Source: Torreya grandis (Eukaryota; Streptophyta; Pinopsida; Cupressales; Taxaceae). Taken from it: a stretch of DNA of 64,000 nt. Positions 1-11,310 of this stretch are shown piece by piece. Within the stretch, counting starts at the first letter, position 1; the number at the start of each line of letters is the position of its first letter. The notes below the pieces were generated by a model. It was not told where the DNA came from. It made no database searches and saw nothing but the letters and a program-made list of their open reading frames with translations. The position numbers were made by a program, and so were the translations under genes. The stretch is taken from the NCBI GenBank assembly GCA_037957365.1, contig JARHVA010001175.1:1147001-1211000 (forward strand), read 5' to 3'.

Positions 1-4
1 CAAT

Positions 5-540
5 CTAGTCATCAAGATAAACTTGGAGGAACTTATGGATAGAGTCCTTAAAGGAAGTGATCACTACCCTAGAGAATACATCTAGTGAATTATTGAGTCT
101 AAAGGGCATCACATTATAATAAAAGTAACCCCATTTAGATAGAAAGGTTATTTTTGGTTTATCCTCCTCCAAGATCTGCACTTGATGGTAGCCTAAGAAT
201 CCATCAGTGAAATTATAGATTTCATAACCTCTGACTACATCAAGGACATCAATAGTGAATGGGATCAAGAATGGATCATTGATGTAGTCAATGTTTAAAA
301 TACTATAATCAATGCAAATCCATATGTACCCATCCTTCTTGATGATAATGACCATCAAGCTCACCCATTCAGATTCTTGTATAAGGTAGATGATGAAAAT
401 AACAAGCATTCCATCAATCTCCATTTTAATCTTAACACAAAAATTGGGATTCATTTAATACAGACACTTTTTGATTGGTCTCATGGCATCTACCAACTTG
501 ATGCTCATTTTTATAAGGGAAGGGTGAATGCCCTTAATAT
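5..540 (-). pseudogene. Reverse transcriptase fragment of element X
   Basis: The frame from 454 down to 5 is open for 149 codons and shows RT blocks in order: a fingers segment (KKDGYIWICIDYSILN), motif A (NFTDGFLGYHQV), motif B (MPFRLNNSLDVFSR) and motif C YLDD ending at position 8. The next codon is TAG, where gypsy RTs of this type usually have Trp. The enzyme would copy element RNA into DNA in the cytoplasmic particle. The thumb, RNase H and integrase are outside the window. Homology to Ty3/gypsy RT is clear; activity is excluded by stops upstream and downstream. Confidence 0.88.
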
Positions 541-898
541 CTTGGTAGCTACATAGGAATAAGTCTTGAAATTCCTTCAAGAGGTCTATAATTTATGCCA
601 TCTCTACCTCAAACTAGTAATTGCCTATAGTGGAAATATTTGGCTTACCTTTTATACAGATGTCAACTTTAGTGGTCTCCAGTGGCATGTAGTAGGGTTT
701 ATTCTTCTCTTAATGAGAGTCTTTAAATTATCATGTCCCTTTAATTATTTCAATTCAAATATGTGTCAGATCATCTTTATCTAGGGTAATATAATCCATA
801 AGGTGCATAAGGTTTTATCTTCTTATTAGAGCCTTCCAATTATGCTTTTTCTAGGTCTCATCATCTTCCTCATTAAGTCATTGTTAATTACCTATTCT

Positions 899-1603
899 TC
901 AAAAAAATGTTGAGAGTGTTATTCCTTTCTCTCCAAACATTTCACTAAGGTGCTCTTCTAAGATGGATATGTCTTCAAACATATCATTATGAATGACTTG
1001 TAGTGGCTCCAGTAGTTTTATGTTTTGTGAAGAAAATGAAAAGGTGTGTAGAAACATCTCCTTGAGTATCTCTGAGTTTCCTATCTTGTGGTACATCTCA
1101 TTGACAATGTATCATGCTAGTACCCATGTTTTCAAATTCATGTAGAAGGCATGCAACCATAGGACTTTTGGTACATTCTCATCATAGATAGTCCAAGTTT
1201 CTTCACACAACCACACATGCATGATTAGGTCAGAATAACTTGAGTAAGTGGGTATGCCCAAATCCTCATTACTCTTTCCAAATATAGTGCATATTATTTA
1301 CTTTACATCTTACCAAGTTGGCAAGTTAGGTATTTGTATTACTCACCAGTGAATAGTAGTGCACTTCAAGGTATACACTAATATGCCCATTTGATCTATT
1401 TCATTGGGGATGTAAACTTCAATATCATGGACATACCTATATTTAGGTTGTCTCCTTTCATACTTTAGGAGCACTAGAAGCTTCCCTTTACCTAGATGAA
1501 AGACCATTTTTATAGATTTTCTAGCATAGGGAACCCATTTCTTATGATTACACTCAATCCTAACTAGTCCCATTCTATTTATCCTAGGCTTGGCTATGCA
1601 CAC
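899..1603 (-). pseudogene. Pol spacer between protease and RT, element X
   Basis: Two open minus-strand pieces (1603-1343, 86 codons; 1096-899, 65 codons) lie between the protease and RT remnants. They are charged, with segments such as GKGKLLVLLKYERRQPKYRY. I recognise no domain. Their position suits the poorly conserved linker ahead of RT in plant gypsy polyproteins. The frame between them is interrupted by stops and probably by indels. Assignment rests on position only. Confidence 0.5.
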
Positions 1604-1820
1604 TAGGAAACACCTTTAGCTATTAACCTTTTAAGCCTCTTTTACCCATCATTCACAAGTTACATTAATTGTATTAGAGGCTGATTATCTATCCTCTCAT
1701 TCTAGCATGCCTTGGTCATTAGGGTTGAGCTTTTCAGTTCCCTACACTATGATGTAGTAAATGTGGTTGATCTCATCCATAAGATTAATTATTTTCACAT
1801 ATGGGGGCCCTTTATCACTT

Positions 1821-2150
1821 TATATAGGGATCACCACCCTCTCTTTACCATTTTCAAAAGTCATGTAGAACTTCTTAAAGTGCATGTCTACATTATTTAT
1901 GTAACACCATGGCTTATCCAAGAACACTAGATAGTTATCCTACTCTGCCAATTCGATGACCTCAAAGTTGAATTGTAACTTGGTGCCCATGATATCTACA
2001 ATGGTTCCCTTCAATATCCTAATAGGTTTTACTTGAGTTTTGTTAACCATGAATAGCATGTGATGTGAGGGTATCCAAGGTGGCTATCCCATCTTCTACC
2101 AAGTGATTTTAGTCAGAATATTAACCTTAGTGCCTATGTCTACAATTATT
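1821..2150 (-). pseudogene. Aspartic protease remnant, element X
   Basis: The minus-strand frame contains IVDIGTKVNILTKITW, aligned by eye with the retropepsin active site of plant gypsy elements (LVDPGS.VN.L...TW). It is followed about 60 codons later by DMHFKKFYMTFENG. The catalytic Asp is present, but the usual D-S/T/P-G triplet reads DIG and two stops interrupt the domain. The protease would cut the Gag-Pol polyprotein. Length, about 110 residues, is normal. Confidence 0.7.
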
Positions 2151-2782
2151 TCACAAACTAATTATTAATTGATGGTAGGCTCTATCAATAACTCTTAGTC
2201 ATACTCTAAATTTTGAATATACCTTACTTCTCATGCCTACTCTATATGTGATGCAATAACTTTAATAATTTGAGGTATAACATCTTCTTTTGATTTCTTC
2301 CCTACATGATTTAATAGCAAATATTTCAATAGAGGAATCATCCTTTTAGTTTGTAGAAGGTGTAGGGTCTTAGTTAACTCTGATACTTTGGACTCCTAGT
2401 TATCTTGTCTTCTACATGAAGTGGTGGCCTATGCCTCTATATCTCTACCTAGTTTGAGTTTTCACTAAAAAATTTATATCATGCTCATGGCTTATTGTAA
2501 GATGTCCTTATATCATATAGGGTTAGGATAGGGCATAAATTTTAGCTTAGGTCATGTTATGCACTCAATGTGGCTTAATTCACCATACTCTAAACATAGT
2601 TCTTAGATTGGTGTAATGGTTAGCTAAGTGGTGAACCCACTCTAGGTTGTGGCATACACTTTAGGCATCTCCTTATGAGTTTTATGTGGTTTGAGAACCC
2701 ACCTTTCTTCCTTGAATTTATGCCTAACCATTGCAGTAACCTTGTTAGGCTGACCTTGATTTAGATTTTTGTATAAGTTTAG

Positions 2783-2878
2783 GCATTTCTTGACCCCATT
2801 TTGTCCTAGATAATACCCACATGTTGGGGGCATGGGGTAGTTGCATTGATAATGCTCAGGAAACCCACACTTATAACA
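2783..2878 (-). pseudogene. Paired CCHC zinc knuckles of Gag, element X
   Basis: The minus strand encodes CYKCGFPEHYQCNY at 2878-2837, a CX2CX4HX4C knuckle whose last Cys has become Tyr (TGC to TAC). After a short PMPPT spacer comes a second, more damaged knuckle (2821-2783) beginning CGYYLGQNG and ending KKC. Zinc knuckles of Gag bind element RNA. A tandem pair is a known variant in plant gypsy Gags. They lie between the gag core and the protease, as expected. Confidence 0.75.
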
Positions 2879-3479
2879 TGATCATGGTGGAAATATTCCT
2901 CCACCACATCCTCCCCTCACTTACACATACCTCAATGGTTTCAATACCCCATATTGTGTTGTCCATAGCCCTCATTTCCTTGACTTGCCTAACCATCAGA
3001 TGATGTTATCATTTTTCATATGTCTCTTTCCATGTTTTGGTACATCTCATTAATGACCCAATAGTCCTCTATTAAATGTGTATAGGCATCTCAAAATTTT
3101 CAATAAATAGTAGTGTTCACTTAACTAACACATTGTAAAAGAGTATATTTTTGAGATTCATGTGGCCCATGACAAACTTCACAATTGAGAAGTAGGGTGC
3201 AAACATTTCTTCATAGGAAATTATTCTTTTTATGCCCCTCTATCTCATAATCGGCACACCATAACCCTTTATAAGTGTCATGTGTTGAACCAATAGTTAG
3301 ATTTTATAGTTGGGAGGCCATTGATGTGATTTACACCTCCATGAATGGACCAATTCTAGTATCAACACTACCTACTACCTTAACCCAAATCATGACTTCA
3401 AACACTTCATGGGGGTTTGTGAAGGTCTTCATGGATAGTGCTCATCTAAAGGGTACTAACAAGCCTCCAAAAAATTATT

Positions 3480-4263
3480 GTACATGATGGGAGGGGTGAA
3501 TATCATATGAAAGATTAGAGAGAAGAGTTTTAAATTATGCATCATATAGGTGCATGATCTTGAATAATCCTTGGCCAAATTACCTTGAGCATTATGATGA
3601 TTTATTGTTAGAAATCATGGCTATGAAACTCTTTCAAGAAGGCTTCCTTTAGAATATCATTTTCAATCATAGCTTGGTTTAGATCAAATTTCTGATACTA
3701 AGTATGGGTGTAATCTAACAATGTGGTTATAAACTAAGTTTCCTTACACTTAGACTAAGTGATACCCTAAGCATGCCATTTTAGCTCACATTTAATCATA
3801 TTTTCCATGTCATTCTCTACACTATGATACTTAGGCAAGTTCATCACCATATTATAGTAGACTTAATAAGGGTATGGAGCTAGGTGGGGTGCTTATCTCC
3901 CTTATGTCTATGTTGGAGGTGGCCCTCTAGTGCCTAAAATTTTAGGGTGGAGCATTGACTCTGTCATCATCAATTGCACTATAAAACTTATTGGTGTAGT
4001 ACCATTCACTTGTGGTGTCATGCCACTTCTTATGAGTTGTTTCCTAGTTAGTGTAGCTAACATCATCTACATAGGATGCTAGAACCTATGTTCATGGTTC
4101 CTAGGTTGGTGCTTTTTAGGTTCATCATACCTTCACTCAATTCCTCATAGGGAATCAATTTCTCAATCATAAAATATTGATCCAAATCTTGAATCCTATC
4201 AAAGTTGACATTAATAATAAGTTTAGTTGCCATTCTTTTATCTTCTAATGGAAAATCCAACAA
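3480..4263 (-). pseudogene. Gag core remnant, element X
   Basis: A minus-strand frame around 3530-3780 reads, with stops, FITTLLDYTHT, then YQKFDLNQAMIENDILK and EAFLKEFHSHDF. This resembles the helical capsid region of plant Gag proteins. An upstream open piece (4263-4063, 66 codons) is acidic and may be the Gag N-terminal part. It precedes the zinc knuckles directly. Family membership is inferred from order and general resemblance, not from a strong motif. Confidence 0.5.
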
Positions 4264-6334
4264 ATGAGCTTATGCTTTAGGTTTAAATGGGGCAGGTGCT
4301 TCTGGTTTATCCCCAACTACCACAAATTATAATAACCCATTGTATCTTACACTTAATTATTGAGCCCAATTTCTTTCTTCTTCCTCTCCCTCTTCTTGCT
4401 ACTACAATTCAAGGGATCCTTACCCATGCCCTTCATACTCACTATGGGTCATCTCAGTACTTCTAGGTTCTATATCCTCCATCATCATATGCCTTCACTT
4501 ACTATAGTTCAACCTCTATATCTCTCAAGTGTTAGGTTGTTGGTCTTTTTACATCACACCTCACCTACTCTTTCCCTTCTCACCTTCTACACTTACTCAT
4601 ATGTGCAAGGATTTTAGCCTTCCATTATTATGATTTCTATATCATAATCCACTAGAAGATTTTTTTAGTTTGATTTTGAGTATTTTGATAAATTTTCCCC
4701 TTGGATTGTAAAGAAACTAGTACTCTACTTCTTTAAGGAATGAGAAGTTGACACTGTGAACTCCAACATGTAGCTATTCAACATGCCACTCCACCACTTA
4801 TCTATAACATGCATCCAAAATTTATCTAGGATCTCTAGCCTCTTTATCCACTCTATTGTCCACTTGATGCATTGGTCATAGCTTCACCTTATAGAGATAG
4901 TATAGGTAACTAACCACTGATACACATGCCTAGGTAGCTCAAAATATAACACCTCATATAGATCATCATACAAGTTGGCTTGCACTCATTTTATCATCTC
5001 TTATCCTTTACATGTGGGATGCCTCTATGTGAAACTATCTTCCACTTTCTCTAGATAGCACTTGATATTCTCAAGAAATAGTTATATCATCACTCTATTA
5101 CACCATTTTATCAACTAAATTCAACATGATCTCATTAATGGAACTAAAATGCTGTATAAAAGTTCACTAGCTTAACTTGTGTACTTAGTCTTGTGCTTAG
5201 ATATCAAGCCAAGTCAATTCTAGACTTGATATAGTTAAGCATGAGCATAATAAGGTCTAGCACACAAAATTTAACACACTATTATGCTATCATCAATTTC
5301 ACAAAAGGTACAATCCTTATATACTCACCTGAAACACAATAGTGAAGGGATTAGGCCCACATTAGGTTGGTTACAACATGATGCAACTTGGGTTTCATTA
5401 GGGTCTAGTCATTGGTAAGATAGGTTCAGGAAGCTTGCTAGTGCTAGGCTATTTTGGGGGAAATTAATGAGGTATGAGCCTCTTCAAAGTCATAAGTATT
5501 AAGGGGAAAGTTCCTACCTAGATAGATAGAGCTCTTAATAGTGTAAACTATGGGAATGGCTAGGGTTTAAATACTCATTCTTTAGGGTAGCACTTGTGGT
5601 GTGGGTCTTAGAGCCTTGACATATTAAGGTTCCTACACTTAGTCTATTTTAGTTAGGTTGAAGTTTCTATATGGCACAAGAATGCCATTAGTGACCAGAG
5701 ATAAACCTTTATACAATAATATATTTAATTTAAGACTATAGCATTACACATATAAAAATAAGTCATAATCATAACACTACCTAGATTATAATGTAATAAT
5801 CAACACTCTAGTGATTCAAAAACATGATTAATTGACTTTATAATTAAGAATATAAATTTAAAGATACAAAATTAGAGAAAGTTCTCATATTTAACCTTGT
5901 TCATGCTTAGTGGCTCACAAGTGAGCTTGGGATATATATTTAGATTACCTAATCTAAATCATACATAATAAAAATACTTAAGGTTATCTCTCAATTTTAG
6001 TAGAGATTTGATATATTAATCACCTCTCCCCTTCTTCAAATGCATGCCTTATTTTATAGACAACTGGGAATCTTCTTGCTAAGTTGGATGGGTGTGTGCC
6101 AAGATATGAGATATCATTAGGGGTTACTAGTACACTAGCTCCACTATGCTACTCAAGTTAGATGAGTGCATATTATATGATAAACTATCATTGGGGGGTC
6201 GTTATCCCACCTAATTCACTCTTTTGACACCTATGCTTCTTGAGCCACCACTTACAAGTTTTAGTAGGGATGTCTTTTGAAGGTTAGTACTACATAACTA
6301 CCTGGTAGCTAGTGTGGGATCCTTGAGGATTCCT
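4264..6334. other. Unassigned region between elements X and Y
   Basis: About 2.1 kb with no reading frame longer than about 85 codons and no recognised motif. By position it should hold the leader or LTR of X and the broken end of Y, because the Y RT frame stops resembling RT at about 6.4 kb. I found no matching direct repeat inside the window that would define an LTR. Confidence 0.4.
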
Positions 6335-7150
6335 CTAGCTAGTGACAAAAGGTAAAAAAAATGGATAAATCAATCTAAATATTACCTCATGTAAATATAT
6401 TTCAAGTTGGCATGGTCCACATAGTTGGTAGAAAAGGGGGCCCAACATCCACTCAATTATTTGGTTGTTATTTTCCTTAAGTAAATCCTCTATAGGGATA
6501 GTGATTTCTACATAATTTCTAATAAATTTGTGGTGATATCCCATATATATTATTATTTTTCTTAACTCTTTCTATGTTTTATGGGGTGGTAGGTTGACAA
6601 TAATCATTATTTTAATAGGTCTATGATGAATCCCTCCTTATAGATTATGTTTCCTAATAATGATCCTAATGGGGTCATGAAGACCAACTTATGTAGGTTC
6701 AATGAAATATTCAATTGTTTACCACATTAAAACATTAGTTTCACGGACCAAACATGATATTTTAATAACCCATGTACCATTCATCATTTTAATACACCTC
6801 CAAAAAATCATAAATACATTTACCATGATATTATTAAATATTGTCTATGCATTATTCAATCCAAATGAAATTATAGTGTACATGAAGGAAACCGATTCCA
6901 TTACAAACATAATTTTTGTTTATTCTTATGATGTTATCTTTACCTAGTGATAACTGAACAATCCATTTATAAATGAATATACTTCTTTCCCTACTATACT
7001 TTCTAAAATTTCTTCAGTGAAGGGTGTCAAAAATAGATCATTCATACATGATTTATTTAGTTCCTTTTAATCAGCAAAAATCTGAAATTCACCTATGTTA
7101 TTATTTTGGATGACCATATAACTTATCCATTCTATGTCCTCTACCAGTGT
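6335..7150 (-). pseudogene. Reverse transcriptase remnant, element Y
   Basis: Minus-strand reading in more than one frame gives RT motif B (FMYTIISFGLNNA, stop, TIF), then a segment after motif C (LHKLVFMTPLGSLLG) and the thumb start (GYHHKFIRNYVEITIPIEDLL). The YxDD box itself is lost in decay. Frameshifts occur near 6.72 and 6.85 kb. The thumb is followed by sequence unlike RNase H, so the gene appears cut near 6.4 kb. Confidence 0.75.
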
Positions 7151-8532
7151 GATGATATTTTTAGCCAACATTTTATCTAGCTAAATATTTACTTTGGTTT
7201 AAACATTGGGGTTGGGTCAGTAGGGTCTTTTTTTTAATGGTTTAGCATCTTATTTATAAAAAAGTCATCATTACTACATCTTATTCAATTCATTTTAGTT
7301 TTTAAAGGTTATAATAAATAAATATTCAAATTTTCCTTATAATTTAATGATTTTCTCTATTTTTACCTCACTCTAATAGTTTACTATTTTTGTTATTTTT
7401 TGAATTTCCCTCTTTAGATATATTTTATTATCTAATTTTGAATGGTTGGTAGAAATTTTGTGTTTCATTCTCTGTAATTTCAATTGATTATATTTTACCT
7501 TCAAATTATATTTTTATATTTTTTGGTTTGTCTTCTCCATTGTCAAATTCTTGATTGGCTAATTTTTTGAATTTTGTTCGTTCAACAACTTTTATTTGGT
7601 TGTTATTATATTCCACATTTTTAACTTGTTTTTTGTTAATTCTAATTGGCCCCAATCATCTGTATGTCCCATTAATGTGATTTTATTTGTATTTTTTACA
7701 AATTGAGTTCTTGTGGTATCATCTAGTATCAATATAAATGTTTTAATTCCTTGAAGTGTTCTACATACCCTTGTATCGATGTCCCAAAAGTTAAATGTCC
7801 AATGAAAATCAATTTCTAGGTCATCCCAATTACTAGTCATGTCTTTGAGTATTTATTGAGGGTCCAATAAAATAATTTTATCCAAATAATTATGTCAATT
7901 TCATCTTTTTAGTCCCATTATTTATAATTTAGGATATGTATCTTAGGGATATAGATACTTGTATATTGTGGTATTTTTAAAAAATATCCTTCTTCCTCAA
8001 TAAATTTTATTTTTAATAAAATCTTGAAGGATTTCCAGTTTGATATTAAAGCTTTATGAGTGTTCCACCATTTTATGGAAATGGTAATAATCACATCATT
8101 TATTTCCCTTAATCTTATATTTTCTAGAGGAAATATGCTTGGAATCTATTTTATATATTCTTCCACATTTTCTATTCTCCTAAATTTTGGTAATTTAATG
8201 TGTGAATGTCCTCTTTCAATGTGTTATAACTTTCATATTCATAAATTATAATTTATTTCTATAATATTCTTCTATTTCTCTAGTTGTATTTTATTCATAT
8301 AATGAATTTTTCTTATTGTTATTCCTATCTCTTTATATACATGCTTCAATGTCTTCTTAAGATTTTGTTTTTATTTTTTTCTTTCTAACACTACTTCTTC
8401 TTCCTCATTTGGTTCATAATCCTCATCAATTTATTTTGTTTTCTTTACCATGTATACACCTGATAACTCATCAAAATATGTTTCTTCATTTTCAAGCCAT
8501 AGCTCTTTAGACTATGTAGCTACTATAGTGAT
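7151..8532 (-). other. Pol spacer of element Y, heavily decayed
   Basis: This 1.4 kb lies between protease and RT of Y on the minus strand. One 82-codon open piece (7840-7592) is present, with no motif I recognise. The RT N-terminal fingers should fall near the low end but are not legible by eye. Very AT-rich. Confidence 0.4.
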
Positions 8533-8870
8533 ATCTAATGGGAAATGAACTACCAATATATCACATTCAAATGTCATCTCTTATTCTTATAAGTTAAATA
8601 TAACATTACAAACTACAAAACATTCCTAATTTAATTGTGTTAGGTATCATGTGCCATAAATGTCAAGAACTGTGAAATCTACCTTCATTTTTATGCCCAT
8701 AACATTTAATTGTGAATTATTAAGGGTTTTTATAGGTGATCATGGATCCTCATCTGCCATTGTAATATCATAGTTTTGTTTAAATAGATATAATTTTTCA
8801 AGTAATTCCAATGTGCTTCTTAGCACAACATCTATATTGACCCCAAGGTCTAGTAACATCTTTATTTATG
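8533..8870 (-). pseudogene. Aspartic protease remnant, element Y
   Basis: The minus strand reads MLLDLGVNIDVVLRSTLELLEK, matching the retropepsin active-site region of plant gypsy elements (LLDPGSNVN.L...T.E.LG). Further on it gives GIKMKVDFTVLDI, and then MTFECDILVVHFPLD close to the domain end. The catalytic Asp survives at about 8847. Stops at former Gln or Trp codons break the frame. A related, separately decayed copy of the start of this domain lies at 43590-43700. Confidence 0.75.
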
Positions 8871-9297
8871 TTCCCTAATTTTTTACATCTAGTAAGATAC
8901 CTATCTTTTTCCAATTTTGGTTCATTAAAAAAACTTTTCTTTGAATTTTTAATTTTATTACTTGGTGTATCTTATCTTGTTTAATGCAATATGTAGAGGT
9001 TTATGTAAGTTTTTTCAAGAAGTCTTTTTTCTTATTAATTTTTTTTTTTTTTCAAATTTGTGATTTCATTTTCATCAAAGTATGCTTTTTTGGTGTTTTC
9101 CTTCTTTTATATTTCTTTGATATTATTTTTTAAAATTTTTATATTATTTTTCATATCCATAAGTGTTGGGGTAATCCTTTTCACCATATTTATCTAATTT
9201 ATCTTTTTATTAAACTATTTTCTCTTCTCCTTTTTAAGTTGTATCCCTAATACAAGTAGTCACCACCAATCTTTATTTTGATTCATCTAGTGTTATT

Positions 9298-9302
9298 CCA
9301 TG
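9298..9302. repeat. Left target-site duplication CCATG of element GL
   Basis: CCATG here and at 43109-43113 bracket the inserted DNA. A read-through copy of the target at about 44207-44211 has a single CCATG. Five bp is the normal target duplication of LTR retrotransposons. A second near-match, CCATA, lies at 10007-10011, right against the homologous LTR edge. Confidence 0.7.
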
Positions 9303-10012
9303 TGTTGATGCCTCTAAGTGTATCACATGTGATTTTAGTGTATAAAGAATAATTATCATTTTATAACTCAAAGAATACAGAGCATGAGTAGTAGGTTGTG
9401 GTAATCTGATTACTTGTGATGAAATAGCAGAGCAAAGCAAGCAAGCTATTCCACAATATTTATAAAACTTGGTGGTTGGGAACCACCTTGGTCCTCCCAA
9501 CAATATTTATAAAATATGTAGTAATATATACTAATAGAAGTGAATTTTTATCAAATTATAAGTATAAAGACTAATCTAAAATGAATATTTATAATGATAT
9601 TAAGCTACAGTGATTTGGTTGAAAAAAGGAAGGGTAGGGTAACAAGAAAATATGTTGTTGATCTCTACCTCAAACATCATGACAAGGTTTAAATTCCTAA
9701 TAAACATACATTTAACTAATGTATAACATGAAATAACATACACCCAAATATTACCACACACTAGGAAAGTATCTAAGGATAGTATGAAAAAATATAAGTA
9801 ATAACTATTTTTATGTTATAGATTTACTACTGAAATCAAATAGCATATGTACATCCTTATGTAGAGAAAATAAAATGAAGTAAACATAAGAACATTCAGC
9901 TAGTCTAGCATTTGATAATATTATCAACCTTGTATTAAAGATTCAAATCCATAATTATTAAAAACCATTCAACTTTGAGATCTAAAATAGATAATTGAGA
10001 GAGAAGCCATAA
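9303..10012. other. 710 bp segment between target duplication and LTR edge
   Basis: It begins TGTTGATG directly after CCATG and ends at CCATAA just before the sequence shared by the two LTRs of GL. It has no counterpart next to the other LTR. It includes a GC-richer patch with a short hairpin, GGTGGTTGGGAACCACC, near 9470 and a 76-codon minus-strand frame without recognisable features. It may be an independent insertion that used the same site, or LTR end sequence lost from the other copy. Confidence 0.5.
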
Positions 10013-10361
10013 GGACAATTCACACAAATAATTGAGATAAACTTTGCAGTATTCCCTGCTTGCATTAAATTGCTCCAAATGTTACAAAATATTTTTATCT
10101 CTAAAAAATCTCTCCCCTTGTTTACAAATGATAATGTTCCTTTTATAAACTTCAAAAAAGCATGTCAGTCAATTACATCAACTTAAAAGTGTAAAAAATA
10201 TAAAGGACAACTATCCTTTGTACAAAGTTTCTAGAATACACTAGACTTTCTAAAATAAACAATCCTTTAGGAAAATATGCTAACAAGATACACATGCCTT
10301 TACATAAGAGTATTCCATTTTAAAAATTTTACAATGCTTCCATAAAAGGGAATATTCCTAA

Positions 10362-11305
10362 CTAACTAGTGGTCCTTGTGTTGATGAGGTCCCTTGATCC
10401 TGCTGAAGACCTCTTTACCTCTTGATGTTGTTCATAAATAAGTCTCAAATTAACTATAGGTTCTAGGAAGAGCTCATCCTCTTGATCCACCAAATTTCCC
10501 AGGTCCCTATAATTTCTCTCTAAATCCTCTTTCATGCTCCTCACCTTGGCAATATCCTCCTCTACCATCAAGAATATATCGATGACCTTGTCATCCTCAA
10601 ACCTACCTTGGCTCTTTTTCCTCACCTCTTACATGACCAAAATGGTCCTATGTTTGAACTCATCATCTACAATGCTACCCATGGAGTTTAGTTTTGTAGG
10701 TGCTGAAATCATTGTCCCCAAGAATCATTAAATTCTATCCAGTAACTCATTGTCATCCTTGATGAGTCTCTCTAAGAAATTGGACCATGTACTCAAACTA
10801 TAGATTTTATCTATAATCAATCCCAAGATGGTTTTAAGATGAGAAATTTTGATGGTCTTGAAACTAGGGATTGTATCCCCTATTAAGATGTTAATTAAAT
10901 CCTTCACCTTATCCTTGGAATTCTACCGTTGGGTCATTAAGCCCTTGGCTATTATGTCCTATTGGTTTAGTGTACCCTGTCTTGCTCTTATTGACTTTAG
11001 AGATTCAAACATGTCATGAAATTATCCCACAAAAATTTCAATCATTTCATTAGGAATAGATAAAACATATTTTTTCTCTAGATTCTCCTTCTACTTCCAT
11101 AGTTTCTCTATTTGTCGTTTCATGCCCTTGATGCTAGTTTGTAGCTAGGCACATTGAGCCTAGGCAACCTCAAGTATATCCTCTTCAAAAATAAGGTGCT
11201 CACCTAGTTTATAATCCTCCATTTGAATCAATCTAAATAAGGGTTATACCTTTTGAAAAGTGAATTCCTCCCTTGTAGTCATAGATGTTTTTTTAGAAAC
11301 TCTTT
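10362..11305 (-). pseudogene. LTR-encoded protein, C-terminal part (3' LTR copy)
   Basis: This is the downstream part of the LTR reading frame, continuing from 25176 across the Tat insertion. The minus strand reads, with few stops, a Lys/Glu-rich heptad-like region (KGMKRQIEKLWKQKENLEKK near 11.1 kb). Further on comes ISHLKTILGLIIDKIYSLST, and finally an 87-codon open end ending at 10362 with KEDLERNYRDLGNLVDQEDE. The same peptides, changed at scattered residues, occur in the 5' LTR copy. Likely a coiled-coil tail. I do not recognise the family, and no function should be inferred. Confidence 0.7.
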
Positions 11306-11310
11306 GTAAG
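11306..11310. repeat. Left target-site duplication GTAAG of Tat element
   Basis: GTAAG occurs immediately before the 5' LTR (TGTAGACACC) and again immediately after the 3' LTR at 25171-25175. The 5' LTR of GL keeps the uninterrupted version near 37925-37929, reading ACAAG. Confidence 0.92.

Larger units (their letters stand above)
1..4300 (-). mobile_element. Ty3/gypsy remnant X, truncated by window edge
   Basis: Read on the minus strand, the segment gives in order a gag-like region, two CCHC zinc knuckles, an aspartic protease, a spacer and a reverse transcriptase that runs off the left edge. This is the gag-pol order of a Ty3/gypsy retrotransposon. Every domain carries in-frame stops, mostly at expected Gln or Trp codons, so the copy is dead. 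RNase H and integrase would lie to the left of the window. I could not define its LTRs. The upstream limit is uncertain and may extend to about 6.3 kb. Confidence 0.8.
6335..9297 (-). mobile_element. Ty3/gypsy remnant Y, left half
   Basis: Minus-strand gypsy remnant with protease (about 8870-8533) and RT (about 7150-6335). Its upstream part resumes at 43114, beyond a 33.8 kb insertion. The junction is shown by a related copy of the same stretch at 43660-44215 that reads through the site: the copy has TTATTCCATGTTG where the left half reads TTATTCCATG up to 9302 and the right half resumes with CCATGTTGATG at 43109. RNase H and integrase are not seen, so the left side is truncated. Confidence 0.78.

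Noticed and set aside
9273..9503. 76-codon minus frame spanning the Y/GL junction
   Set aside because: It crosses the target duplication, so it cannot be an ancestral gene.
10013..10120. Considered A and B blocks (10-29 kb and 36.6-43.1 kb) as a segmental duplication rather than LTRs
   Set aside because: They flank a gag-pol region exactly, have TG/CA ends, a primer-binding site at the correct side and a shared target duplication. LTRs explain all of this.
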